NCBI GenBank assembly: GCA_902506565.1
Contig: LR732703.1
Span: forward strand, 684,030 to 748,029
Length of the DNA: 64,000 bases
Direction: 5' to 3'
From: Burkholderiales bacterium 8X
Lineage (GTDB): Bacteria > Pseudomonadota > Gammaproteobacteria > Burkholderiales > Burkholderiaceae_C
Position 1 is the stretch's first letter, and each line of letters begins with the position of its first letter. The position numbers were made by a program, and so were the translations under genes. Under the pieces are notes generated by a model that saw only the letters and a list, made by a program, of their open reading frames with translations, ran no database searches and was not told the origin of the DNA. This document shows, piece after piece, positions 47,425-55,478 of the stretch.

Positions 47425-48357
47425 TCAGGCTTCGAGCGGCTGTGCGGCTTCCTGGCCGGCGCGCAGCGCGTCGATCATCCGGTCGAGCGCAGCGGCTGCG
47501 CCGTCGGCGTCGCGGCTGCGGAGCTTGCGCACCACCTCCGAGCGCAAGGGGAACAGGTCGGGCCGATGCCGTACCGTCAGCACATGCTGCATCCGCTCGC
47601 GAAGCACGCCGGACATGGTCTGCGCCATCAACAAGAGCGCCTCGTTGTGGCCCGCCTCTGCGATGGCATGGAAGAACCGGCTGGTGGACTGGATCCGCTC
47701 TGAAAGCGGCGCATCCTCCGACTGCCGCTCCATCGCGGCGGCCGCCTGCTCCACCTCGTCGATCTCGACATCGCTGGCGCGCACGCATCCGAGCCGCAAC
47801 ATCGTTCCGTACAAGGTGCGGTACGCCTCGTCGATGTCCCGCTGCCCCAGCCGGCCGTCGACCACGATCTTGCGAAGCGATTCGGCAAGCTCGCGATAGG
47901 CGCCCTTGTAGAAGACCAGCGCCTGCTCCTGGGCACCCGCGGTCATGTGCCGCACTTCGCCGATGAAGACCAGGTGGTCGCCGGCCTCGTGGCACGAAAA
48001 GGTCGTGCACTCGAAGCTGGCCAGGCAGTCCTGCAGCACCGGCAGACCGAGCCCGCCTTCGTGCCAGGCCACGCCATCGAACTTGTTCTCGATCTTGCTC
48101 GACGCGAAGCGTCCCGACAGGCCGTCCTGCTTCTGCGTGAGGATGTTGATCGCGAAGCCCTCGGCGGCGCGGAAGGTGTCGACCAGCCGACTCTCGGTGC
48201 GAAGGCTGAAGAGCACCAGCGGCGGCTCCAGCGAGACCGAGCTGAACGAATTGCAGGTCAGCCCCGCCGGACTGCCGTCGGGGCTGCGGGTCGTGATCAC
48301 CGCGACACCGGTCGGAAAGCAGCCGAGAAGCTGCCGGAATGCTGAGGGGTCGATCAT
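47425..48357 (-). CDS. Flavin reductase fused to a GntR-type FCD sensor domain
   Basis: A 310-residue two-domain protein. Residues about 1-160 are a flavin reductase (FMN_red/HpaC-like) with 'FPTGVAVITTR', 'LTCNSFSSVSLEPPLVLFSL' and 'AINILTQKQ'. Residues about 175-305 are all-helical and match the FCD effector domain of FadR/GntR regulators ('RIQSTSRFFHAIAEAGHNEALLLMAQTM', 'RHRPDLFPLRSEVV'), but no winged helix is present. It probably supplies reduced FMN to the luciferase-like monooxygenase 31 bp upstream, with the FCD part possibly sensing the substrate. C-terminal regulatory domains are known on some other flavin reductases; this pairing is unusual. ATG 48357 is chosen at the domain edge. 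Confidence 0.82.
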   Translation of the reverse strand: MIDPSAFRQLLGCFPTGVAVITTRSPDGSPAGLTCNSFSSVSLEPPLVLFSLRTESRLVDTFRAAEGFAINILTQKQDGLSGRFASSKIENKFDGVAWHEGGLGLPVLQDCLASFECTTFSCHEAGDHLVFIGEVRHMTAGAQEQALVFYKGAYRELAESLRKIVVDGRLGQRDIDEAYRTLYGTMLRLGCVRASDVEIDEVEQAAAAMERQSEDAPLSERIQSTSRFFHAIAEAGHNEALLLMAQTMSGVLRERMQHVLTVRHRPDLFPLRSEVVRKLRSRDADGAAAALDRMIDALRAGQEAAQPLEA

Positions 48358-48388
48358 GATCGGCTCGCTCGGAATCGGTCCGCGATGT

Positions 48389-49480
48389 TCAGGCAACGGC
48401 GAGTTCGGACACGTTGGCCGGTGCGTACGGCGGATCGTTGGCGATCTCCTGCTGCACCGTCGGGATGATGACCTTGGACCAGGTCTCCAGCTGGCGCAGC
48501 ATGGTCTTCTGGTCGAAGTCGCCCATCTGGGTCTGGAAGCAGTAGTGGACCGGGCGCAGGGTGCGGATCTCGGCGATCACGCGCTCGATGACGGTGTCGA
48601 CCGAGCCGACCGGCAGCAATGCGCGCGACTCGTCGAGCGTCGGCTCGCCCGCGACCGCGGTTTCGGCGACCTGGTAGTCGTCGGCGATCTGCGCGGTGCG
48701 GCGCTTCATGCTCAAGGCGACGCGGCGCTGGTAGCGCGAGCAGTCCAGGTACTTCTCGACTTCGGCCTTGTCGTCGCTCGCGTAGGCGGCACGCAGCAAT
48801 CCCACCTTGACCGAAGCCGGGTCCTTGCCCTCGGCACGCGCCGTCTTGTCGATCAGCGCCCGGGTGTTCTGCAGCTTCTCGAGACCGCCGTCGCCGCCGG
48901 AGACGAACAGGTGGTTCTCGTTGCGGACGGCACGCGAAACGAAGGTCGGGTCTACGCTGGTGATCCACAGCGGCGGCATCGGCGACTGCAACGCGCGCTG
49001 GCTGATGGCGCTCGGCGGCTGCCGATAGTATTCGCCCTCGTAGCTGAACTTGGGCTGCCCGAGGCCGAGCTCCAGCATGTCCAGCATTTCGAGGGTGCGC
49101 TGCTTCGACTGCTCGATCGAGACGCCGAAACGCTCGAACTCGAACTGCTGGTAGCCCGAGCCGACGCCCACGTTCAGGCGGCCGTCCGAGAGCTGGTCGA
49201 CCATCGCGATGTCGGCGATCAGGCGAGCCGGCGTATAAAGCGGCGCCACCACGATGCCGGTGCCCAGGCGGATCCTCTTGGTCACCGCGGCGCAATGGGC
49301 GATCATCGTGAGCGGCGAGGAGCACATGCCGTAGTTGGTGAAGTGATGTTCGGCGAACCACGCGCCGCCGAAGCCGAGTTCGTCCGCGACCCGGGTCTGC
49401 TCCACCGCGTCGCGCAGGATCTCGTACGAAGTCTTGTGCTTGTTGCGCTGCTGCATGAGCAGGAAGATGCCGAAATCCAT
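48389..49480 (-). CDS. Luciferase-like (LLM) flavin-dependent monooxygenase
   Basis: A 363-residue bacterial-luciferase-fold enzyme using reduced FMN and oxygen. It begins 'MDFGIFLLMQQRNKH' and has 'ADELGFGGAWFAEHHF', 'KRIRLGTGIVVAPLYTPARLIADIAMVDQLSDGRLNVGVGSGY' (split over residues 67-110) and 'PPLWITSVDP'. Family members perform Baeyer-Villiger oxidation, desulfonation or hydroxylation with a separate reductase, which is encoded next. It is first in the ten-gene operon and diverges from the LysR gene; CAGGAG precedes its ATG. The nearby SMP-30-type lactonase favours a Baeyer-Villiger role, but that is inference. Confidence 0.9.
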   Translation of the reverse strand: MDFGIFLLMQQRNKHKTSYEILRDAVEQTRVADELGFGGAWFAEHHFTNYGMCSSPLTMIAHCAAVTKRIRLGTGIVVAPLYTPARLIADIAMVDQLSDGRLNVGVGSGYQQFEFERFGVSIEQSKQRTLEMLDMLELGLGQPKFSYEGEYYRQPPSAISQRALQSPMPPLWITSVDPTFVSRAVRNENHLFVSGGDGGLEKLQNTRALIDKTARAEGKDPASVKVGLLRAAYASDDKAEVEKYLDCSRYQRRVALSMKRRTAQIADDYQVAETAVAGEPTLDESRALLPVGSVDTVIERVIAEIRTLRPVHYCFQTQMGDFDQKTMLRQLETWSKVIIPTVQQEIANDPPYAPANVSELAVA

Positions 49481-49554
49481 GAAAGAGCTCCTGATGATGG
49501 AAGTTGTATGGCGTGATCTTAGGAACAGGATTCGCAGTGAACGCGCCAATCGGC

Positions 49555-49569
49555 GCACACCTTCTTTGC
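49555..49569. promoter_or_regulatory. Weak copy of the GCAAAG-N3-CTTTGC operator
   Basis: The right half-site CTTTGC is intact and the left half matches 4 of 6 positions (GCACAC). It sits 11 bp upstream of the lysR ATG and about 82 bp upstream of the monooxygenase start, where an autoregulatory LysR site would be expected. Alone this match would not be convincing. Confidence 0.3.
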
Positions 49570-49579
49570 GGGTTCCGGA

Positions 49580-50497
49580 ATGAAGGCGCTCGACTCGTTG
49601 CGGGTGTTCGTCGCCACGCTGCGCAAGGGCAGCCTGTCGGCAGCCGGCCGCGCCCTGGGCCTCTCGCCCGCCACGATCTCGCGCCGCATCAGCTCGCTCG
49701 AGGAGGAGCTGGGCGTGCAACTGGTCGACCGCACCAGCCGCAATCTCAAGGTCACCGAGGCCGGCAAGGCCTTTCTCGAACATGCCGAGACGGTGCTGGA
49801 GGCCATGGCCGCCGCCGAGACCGCGGCGCGCAATACCAGGCAGCGTCCCGAAGGCCGGCTGCGCGTGCATTCGCGCACGCAGATCGGCCTGCGCGTGGTC
49901 GCACCGCTCTTGCCCCGCTTCTCGCAGAAGTTCCCGGACATCCACCTGGAGTTCGAGCTTTCGGAGCACCCGGTCAACCTGGTCGAGCAGGATTTCGACG
50001 TGGACATCCGGACCGGCTCGTCCAACGATTCGACCTTCATCATCAAGCGCTTGCTCAGCAGCGACGAGGTGCTGGTCGCGAGCCCCGCCTTCGTCAAGGC
50101 GCATCCGCGGCTGAAGCATCCGTCCGACCTGCCGCACGTGCCCTGCCTCGCCTATCGGCGGGACCAGGAAGTCACCACCTGGCAATACATCGACGAAGAC
50201 GGCGAGCAGCGCGAGCTGGCGATCCACGGCGTGCTGAGCGCCAACAGCGGCGAACTGCTGCGCATCGCGACCCTGGGCGGCATGGGCGTGGCGCTGCTTT
50301 CCGAAGCCGCCGTCTACGGACACATCCGCGACGGCACGCTGGTGCGCCTGATGCCGCAGCACCGGTTCGCCGTGCGGGCCTATTCGAACGGCATCTACGC
50401 CGTCTTTCGCCGCACGAGCACGCTGCCGACCAAGGTGCGCGCCTTCGTGGATTTCCTGGCGGACGAACTCAAGGGCGTGAAGCTGGAGACCGGCTAG
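49580..50497 (+). CDS. LysR-family transcriptional regulator of the catabolic region
   Basis: A 305-residue regulator. The HTH reads 'LRVFVATLRKGSLSAAGRALGLSPATISRRI' in two halves (residues 6-36), and the effector domain has 'GRLRVHSRTQIGLRVVAPLL' and 'FDVDIRTGSSNDSTFIIKRLL'. It is divergent from the ten-gene operon and flanked by the SMP-30 gene (4-bp convergent overlap). It is the only LysR gene between 39 and 64 kb, and so the leading candidate for binding the GCAAAG-N3-CTTTGC sites found upstream of the neighbouring operons. The effector is unknown. Confidence 0.92.
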   Translation: MKALDSLRVFVATLRKGSLSAAGRALGLSPATISRRISSLEEELGVQLVDRTSRNLKVTEAGKAFLEHAETVLEAMAAAETAARNTRQRPEGRLRVHSRTQIGLRVVAPLLPRFSQKFPDIHLEFELSEHPVNLVEQDFDVDIRTGSSNDSTFIIKRLLSSDEVLVASPAFVKAHPRLKHPSDLPHVPCLAYRRDQEVTTWQYIDEDGEQRELAIHGVLSANSGELLRIATLGGMGVALLSEAAVYGHIRDGTLVRLMPQHRFAVRAYSNGIYAVFRRTSTLPTKVRAFVDFLADELKGVKLETG

Positions 50498-51384
50498 CGG
50501 CCGAAGCGCGCCACGGCGACACCCGGCGCAGGCAAGCCACTCACCTCCCATAGTCCGCCGTCGGCCGGCAACCTGCCGGTCAGATTGGTGCTGCGCGAGA
50601 TCGAGGTCACGTAGAGGCGGTCCAGCTTCGCACCGCCGAAGCAAAGGCTCGTGGGATGCGTCGTCGGCATCGCGAGCAGGCGATCGAGCTTGCCCTTCGG
50701 CGTGAAGCGCGCCAGGTGGCCGATGCGCGGCAATGCCGACCACAGGCATCCTTCCTCGTCGACCGCGGCGCCGTCCGGACCCGCTCCCAGCGCCTCGGTT
50801 TCGGCAAACACCCTGCGTCTCGAAAGCGGCTGGTCGGGCGCGTAGTCGAAGGCCCAGATGGTGCGCACGCCGATGCTGCTGTCGGCGACGTACAGCGTGC
50901 GTCCGTCGGGGCTGAAGCACGGTCCGTTGGTGAGGCCGAAGTCTCGCGCCAGGACCTCGAGGCCGCCGTCTGCCGCGAGCCGATAGAGTCCGCCCCGCAC
51001 CGGCTCGCCGGCGTTGCGATGGCCGTGCAGCGTACCGGCGATGAAGTTGCCCCACGGGTCGCACTTGCCGTCGTTGAGCCGCACGTCGGGATGTTCGACG
51101 TCGATGCGCGCCAGGTCCTGGAGCGACGCGGTCGCCGGGTCGAAGTGCGCGAATCGGTCCTTCAAGGCAAGCAGGACGCCGCCACCTTCGCACAAGGTCA
51201 TCGAGCCACAGGGCGCCGGGACCTCGTCGGTTGTCGCATCTTCCGGCCCGCCGTCGACCGCAATGCTGCGCACCCGTCCGGCCAGCGAGTCGATCCACCA
51301 GATCCTCGAGCCCCGCGCATCCCAGCAAGGGCTTTCGCCCAGCAGGTCCTGGCTGTCCCCGACACGGCGCACCGATGTTTCCAT
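50494..51384 (-). CDS. SMP-30/gluconolactonase-family lactonase
   Basis: A 296-residue six-bladed propeller hydrolase. The metal-site motifs are 'LLGESPCWDARGSRIWWID' (Glu ligand, about residue 14), 'RLNDGKCDPWGNFIAGT' (Asn/Asp, about 103) and 'LTNGPCFSPDGRTLYVADS' (about 150). Family members hydrolyse lactones with a divalent metal. In this region it could open the lactone made by the LLM monooxygenase. It is divergent from the TctC gene; an imperfect GCAAAG-N3-CTTTGC operator lies about 54 bp upstream of its start. Confidence 0.9.
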   Translation of the reverse strand: METSVRRVGDSQDLLGESPCWDARGSRIWWIDSLAGRVRSIAVDGGPEDATTDEVPAPCGSMTLCEGGGVLLALKDRFAHFDPATASLQDLARIDVEHPDVRLNDGKCDPWGNFIAGTLHGHRNAGEPVRGGLYRLAADGGLEVLARDFGLTNGPCFSPDGRTLYVADSSIGVRTIWAFDYAPDQPLSRRRVFAETEALGAGPDGAAVDEEGCLWSALPRIGHLARFTPKGKLDRLLAMPTTHPTSLCFGGAKLDRLYVTSISRSTNLTGRLPADGGLWEVSGLPAPGVAVARFGR

Positions 51385-51430
51385 GCCGGCGAGTTTCGCC
51401 AGCCACCCGGCCCGCGCCGGCTCAAGGCAT

Positions 51431-51445
51431 GCAAAGCAACTTTTC
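51431..51445. promoter_or_regulatory. Operator-like dyad, site A (GCAAAG-N3-CTTTTC)
   Basis: It matches the shared GCAAAG-N3-CTTTGC dyad at 11 of 12 arm positions. It lies between the divergent SMP-30 (start 51384) and TctC (start 51521) genes, centred about 54 and 83 bp upstream of their starts. Conservation with sites B, C and D is seen directly; LysR binding is inferred. Confidence 0.6.
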
Positions 51446-51520
51446 AGGCTTCGAAAGCATCGCGCGCATTCGCAACCCTAGACTGCCCGTCGGCCTACGA
51501 CCGCATTCCAGGAGACACCG

Positions 51521-52483
51521 TTGATTCGTCGCACTTTCGCCAGCGCGCTGCTGGCCGCATTCGGCCTCGCCGCAGTTCCTGCCCTCGCGCAGCAGAACGT
51601 GACCAAGTTCGTGGTCCCCTTCCCGCCGGGCGGCGGCACCGACCAGTACGTCCGCCTGCTGGCCGCCGACCTGACGAAGAGGGGCATGCAGGTCGTGGTC
51701 GAGAACAAGCCGGGCGCGAGCGGCATCATCGCGGCCGACTATGTCGCACGCGCCAAGCCGGACGGCCAGACCATCCTGATGTCGTCGCTCGGCGTGCTCG
51801 CCAGCAACACCGTCATGTACGACAAGCTGCCGTACAACCCGCAGAAAGACTTCGCGCCGGTCTCGCAGATCGCCTACCAGCCGTCGATCATCGTGGGCCG
51901 CATGGACCTGCCCTACAAGAACATCAAGGAAATGGTCGAGTACGCCAAGGCCAACCCCGGCAAGATCAATCGGGGCTCACCCGGCGCCTCCATCCTCACC
52001 AACCTGGCGCCGATGGCCTTCGAGAAGATGGCCGGCATCAGCACCACGCATGTGCCCTTCGCCGGCGACGCGCCCGGGCTGCAGGCGCTCTTGGGAGACA
52101 ACATCGACATCCATGGCACCTCGATCACCGGGCCGCTGCAGCATGTCAAGGCCGGCAAGCTGCGTGTACTGGGCGTGATGGACAGCAAGCGCCTGCCGCA
52201 AGTGCCGGAAGCACCGACCTTCAAGGAACAGGGTTTCGACATCGAGGCGCTGCTCTGGTATGCACTTTCGGCGCCGGCAGCCACGCCGGCAGCCACGATC
52301 GATCGCCTGAACAAGGCGGTCAACGAGGTGATCGCCGACCCCGACTTCGTGGCGCGTGCCCGCGTCATCGGCATGGAGCCGCGCGGCGGCACGCCGGAAG
52401 AACTCGCGCGCTTCACCAAGGCCGAATTCGACCGCTGGGTGCCGCTCCTGCAGAGCCTGAACCTGCCGAAGCAGGCCAACTGA
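51521..52483 (+). CDS. TctC/Bug-family solute-binding protein
   Basis: A 320-residue periplasmic binding protein. It starts at TTG 51521 (GGAG 8 bases upstream), with a Sec signal ('IRRTFASALLAAFGLAAVPALA-QQ'). Bug motifs are 'KFVVPFPPGGGTDQYVRLLAADL', 'VVENKPGASGIIAADYVARA' and 'VPEAPTFKEQGF'. It is closely related to the TctC protein at 58897; much of the central region ('LPYKN-KEMVEYAKANPGKINRGSPG') is nearly identical. No TctAB is present. It is followed 4 bp later by the frameshifted SDR gene. Confidence 0.92.
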   Translation: MIRRTFASALLAAFGLAAVPALAQQNVTKFVVPFPPGGGTDQYVRLLAADLTKRGMQVVVENKPGASGIIAADYVARAKPDGQTILMSSLGVLASNTVMYDKLPYNPQKDFAPVSQIAYQPSIIVGRMDLPYKNIKEMVEYAKANPGKINRGSPGASILTNLAPMAFEKMAGISTTHVPFAGDAPGLQALLGDNIDIHGTSITGPLQHVKAGKLRVLGVMDSKRLPQVPEAPTFKEQGFDIEALLWYALSAPAATPAATIDRLNKAVNEVIADPDFVARARVIGMEPRGGTPEELARFTKAEFDRWVPLLQSLNLPKQAN

Positions 52484-52487
52484 CGCC

Positions 52488-53245
52488 GTGCTCGCGTTCG
52501 GCCTCGACAACCGGGTTGCCCTCGTGAGCGGTGCGAGCCGCGGCATCGGGCAAGCCATTGCGGCAAGGCTGCTGGACGCGGGCTGCCGCGTCGCGCTCAC
52601 CGACATCGATCCGGCGCAGGCGGCTCTGGCAGCCTCCGCGATCGACACATCCGGCAACCGCTGCCGACCCTATGCGCTGGACGTGCGCGATGCGGTGCAA
52701 TGCGCCGCGGTCGTGGCCGACCTGCGGCAGGCATGGGGGCCGGTCTCGGTGCTGGTGAACAACGCCGGCGTCCCTGGTGCCGCCACGCTGGACGACGACC
52801 ATCTCGCGGGCGACCTGGACCGGGTCTATGCGGTCAACGTCAAGGGGATCGTCAACCTGACCCAGGCCTGCGCCGCCGGCTTGAAAGCGACCCGCGGCTC
52901 GATCGTCAACGTGGCCTCGATCACCTCGCTGATCGCCACGCGCGCCAACCTGGCCTACGGCACTTCAAAGGGCGCGGTCGCCCAGCTCACCAGGTTTCTT
53001 GCGCGCGACCTCGGCCCGCACGGCGTGCGCGTCAATGCCGTTGCGCCCGGCCTGGTGATGACGCCGATGACGGAGAAGATCAAGGACGATGCCGACGCAT
53101 GGGGATGATGGTCGGGCGCACCTTCCTGGGCCGCGCTGCGGACCCGGACGACATCGCAGGGCCGGTGGTGTTCCTCGCATCCGCACTGGCCGGCTACATG
53201 ACCGGCGCGATCGTTCCGGTCGACGGCGGCTACACGGCGAACTGA
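52488..53245 (+). pseudogene. SDR-family dehydrogenase interrupted by a frameshift
   Basis: The reading frame from 52488 encodes a normal SDR ('[15 protein letters not shown]', '[10 protein letters not shown]', '[10 protein letters not shown]', 'AYGTSKGAV', '[13 protein letters not shown]') but stops at 53108 after 206 residues. The missing C-terminal part ('[22 protein letters not shown]', '[10 protein letters not shown]') continues in another frame from about 53099 to the stop at 53245. Inserting one base near 53093-53098 restores a full 252-residue protein. This could be a true mutation, a sequencing or assembly error, or programmed frameshifting; the first two are likelier. It is coupled to the upstream TctC gene. 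Confidence 0.85.
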
Positions 53246-53300
53246 ACCTCGGGAGCATCTCGCTCGACCGAGAGCAAGCCGGTCCCGACAGCGGCCAGCT

Positions 53301-54215
53301 TCAACCGCGCGCCGTCAGCTGCGCGATGCCGTCGATGATTGGCGGCCAATACGCCTTCGATACGGCATGGCCCATGCCCTTCAGGATCATGAGCTCGGCG
53401 CCCGGAATGCTGCGCGCCGTGTCGATGCCGCCAGCCACCGGCACCAGCGGATCGATGTCGCCATGGATGACGAGCGTCGGCGCCCGAACCGCGGACAGGG
53501 CCTGGCGACGGCTGCCGGAAGCAAGGATCGCCACCAGTTGCCGGGCCCCGCCGTCCGGGCAGAGGCCGCGCGCATGGTTGAGCGCGGCACGGGCCCGGTC
53601 GCGCTCGGTTTCCTCGGGCGAGGTGCTGCCGCGCAGGTGCTTCCAGGTCGTGATGTAGTGCTCGGTGTAGCCGGCGAGGTCTCGCGGTGCCGGCCTGAAG
53701 ATGGTCGACAGCACGGCATAGCCGGGTGAAGGCAGGGACGGATCGCCGGTGGTCGACATGATCGAGGTCAGCGTACGCACGCGTTCCGGCTGCTCGATCG
53801 CGAGCGTCTGCGCGATCGTGCCGCCCATCGATGCGCCGACCAGGTGGGCCTTCTCGATGCCGAGCACATCCATCAATCCGGAGACGTCTTGCGCCATGTC
53901 GGACAGCAGGTACGGCGCCTGCACGGGCTTGCGCAGCCAGGCGCGGGTCATCGCCAGCATGACGTCCGGCACTCCCGCACGACTGAAGCGCTTCGACCTG
54001 CCCGAATCCCGGTTGTCGAACCGGACGACGAAGTGCTTGCGCTCGGCGAGCGCTTCGCAGAACTCCTCGTCCCAGCCCACCATCTGCGCACCCATGCCCA
54101 TGATGAGGATCACCGGCGGATCAGTGCGAAGACCGAAGGTCTGGTAGCAAAGATCGATGCCGTTGGCCTTGGCGATGATCTCGTGCGAGCGCGCGGCGCG
54201 CCCTGCCTTGCTCAT
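53301..54215 (-). CDS. Alpha/beta-fold hydrolase
   Basis: A 304-residue cytoplasmic hydrolase. '[20 protein letters not shown]' provides the oxyanion region, '[12 protein letters not shown]' is typical of the ester/lactone hydrolase subfamily (aclacinomycin methylesterase RdmC-like), '[16 protein letters not shown]' holds the nucleophilic Ser (about 129), '[13 protein letters not shown]' the Asp and '[13 protein letters not shown]' the His. It overlaps the alcohol dehydrogenase gene by 4 bp (ATGA). It could hydrolyse an ester or lactone intermediate of the pathway; the substrate is not deducible. Confidence 0.9.
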   Translation of the reverse strand: MSKAGRAARSHEIIAKANGIDLCYQTFGLRTDPPVILIMGMGAQMVGWDEEFCEALAERKHFVVRFDNRDSGRSKRFSRAGVPDVMLAMTRAWLRKPVQAPYLLSDMAQDVSGLMDVLGIEKAHLVGASMGGTIAQTLAIEQPERVRTLTSIMSTTGDPSLPSPGYAVLSTIFRPAPRDLAGYTEHYITTWKHLRGSTSPEETERDRARAALNHARGLCPDGGARQLVAILASGSRRQALSAVRAPTLVIHGDIDPLVPVAGGIDTARSIPGAELMILKGMGHAVSKAYWPPIIDGIAQLTARG

Positions 54216-55306
54216 GCGCCGACACCGTCGAACACGACGACGCTTCGGGCCACCTCGCTCCGGGCCATGGCCGCGAAGCCCTCGTTGATGTCCTCCAGCC
54301 GGATGCGGCGCGAGACCAGGTCGTCCAGGTTCAGGCGGCCCTGCAGGTAGAGCTCGACCAGGCGCGGGATATCGTCGCGGATGCGCGCGGAGCCCAAGGC
54401 CGAGCCGCGGATCTTCTTCTCGAGGAAGAAGTCGCTGCCTTCGATCGAGGCCTTCACGCCCGGCCCGAACAATCCGACGATGGTGGCCGTGCCGCCGGGC
54501 TGGAGCATCTTGAAGCACTGCTCGACCGTGGCCGCGATGCCGATGCATTCGAACGAATACTCGACGCCGCCTTGCGTGAGTTCGACCACCTTCGCGACCA
54601 CGTCGCCTTCGCTCGCGAGCAAGGTATCGGTGGCGCCGAACTTGCGCGCCAGTTCCAGCTTGGAGGGCACGTTGTCGATCGCAATGATGCGGGCTGCGCC
54701 GGCGATCTTCGCGCCGTTGATCGCCGCGAGCCCGACGCCGCCGCAGCCGACCACCGCCACCGACGAGCCGGGCGCGACCTGTGCATTCCGGAACACGGCA
54801 CCCGTGCCGGTGACCACGGCGCAGCCGAGGAGCGCGGCGCGGTCGAGCGGCATGTCCTTGCGGATCTTCACGAGTGCATTGCGGTGCACCAGCATCTGCT
54901 CGGCAAAGCCGGAAAGATTGAAGACCTGGCTGACCGGCTCCGCCCCGCGGAACAGGCGCTTGGCCTGGCCGGGCGGCTGCTTGACGTCGGTGTCCATGCA
55001 GAGTGCGAAGCGCTGCCCCAGGCATTGCTTGCAGGTGCCGCAGAAAACCGAAAGAGCGCCCACCACGTGGTCTCCAGGCTGCAGGTCCTTGACGCCGGCA
55101 CCGACCGCGGCGACGACGCCCGACACCTCGTGTCCCAGCACCCCCGGCAGCGGGAACTTGCGCATGCCCTCGATGTAGTGGAGGTCGCTGTGGCACAGGC
55201 CCACGGCGGCGGTCTGCAGGAGAACTTCGTTGGGGCCGGGTGCGGCGATTTCCACCTCTTGGATGACCAGTGGCTGGCCGAATTCTTCGAGGACTGCTGC
55301 TTTCAT
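54212..55306 (-). CDS. Zinc-dependent alcohol dehydrogenase (class III-like MDR)
   Basis: A 364-residue medium-chain dehydrogenase. The catalytic zinc ligands lie in '[13 protein letters not shown]' (Cys) and 'LGHEVSGVV' (His-Glu), and the structural zinc cluster is '[15 protein letters not shown]'. The NAD motif is '[22 protein letters not shown]'. It resembles benzyl/aryl or long-chain alcohol dehydrogenases of the Rv-type 'NDMA-dependent' group, but no cofactor call can be made. ATG 55306 begins the conserved '[15 protein letters not shown]'. It diverges from the acyl-CoA synthetase gene across site B and leads the ADH-hydrolase operon. Confidence 0.92.
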   Translation of the reverse strand: MKAAVLEEFGQPLVIQEVEIAAPGPNEVLLQTAAVGLCHSDLHYIEGMRKFPLPGVLGHEVSGVVAAVGAGVKDLQPGDHVVGALSVFCGTCKQCLGQRFALCMDTDVKQPPGQAKRLFRGAEPVSQVFNLSGFAEQMLVHRNALVKIRKDMPLDRAALLGCAVVTGTGAVFRNAQVAPGSSVAVVGCGGVGLAAINGAKIAGAARIIAIDNVPSKLELARKFGATDTLLASEGDVVAKVVELTQGGVEYSFECIGIAATVEQCFKMLQPGGTATIVGLFGPGVKASIEGSDFFLEKKIRGSALGSARIRDDIPRLVELYLQGRLNLDDLVSRRIRLEDINEGFAAMARSEVARSVVVFDGVGA

Positions 55307-55398
55307 CGGGGAGGCTTCCTTGTCTCTTGTCAACGGGGAACGCATGACGTGTCGACCCAGTGTAGGTGGCGGTATCGGCACTGATCCCCCGGGTTTGT

Positions 55399-55413
55399 GC
55401 AACGGTGCTTTGC
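55399..55413. promoter_or_regulatory. Operator-like dyad, site B (GCAACG-N3-CTTTGC)
   Basis: It matches the shared dyad at 11 of 12 arm positions. It is centred about 73 bp upstream of the acyl-CoA synthetase start (55479) and about 100 bp upstream of the divergent alcohol dehydrogenase start (55306). The following bases (GGGCTTCG) resemble those after site A (AGGCTTCG). Confidence 0.6.
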
Positions 55414-55478
55414 GGGCTTCGCCGCGCCGGCGGAAGCCTCAGCCACTAGATTCCAGCGCTCCAACACCGGAGACAACC

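Noticed and set aside
48389-51406. A 1005-residue fusion of unknown N-terminus with the luciferase-like enzyme
   Set aside because: The N-terminal part is antisense to LysR and out of frame with SMP-30; a good ribosome site and the conserved start lie at 49480.
53301-55196. A fused alcohol dehydrogenase-hydrolase protein of 631 residues
   Set aside because: The first half is the dehydrogenase gene in a shifted frame; the two genes are separate and overlap by 4 bp at 54212-54215.
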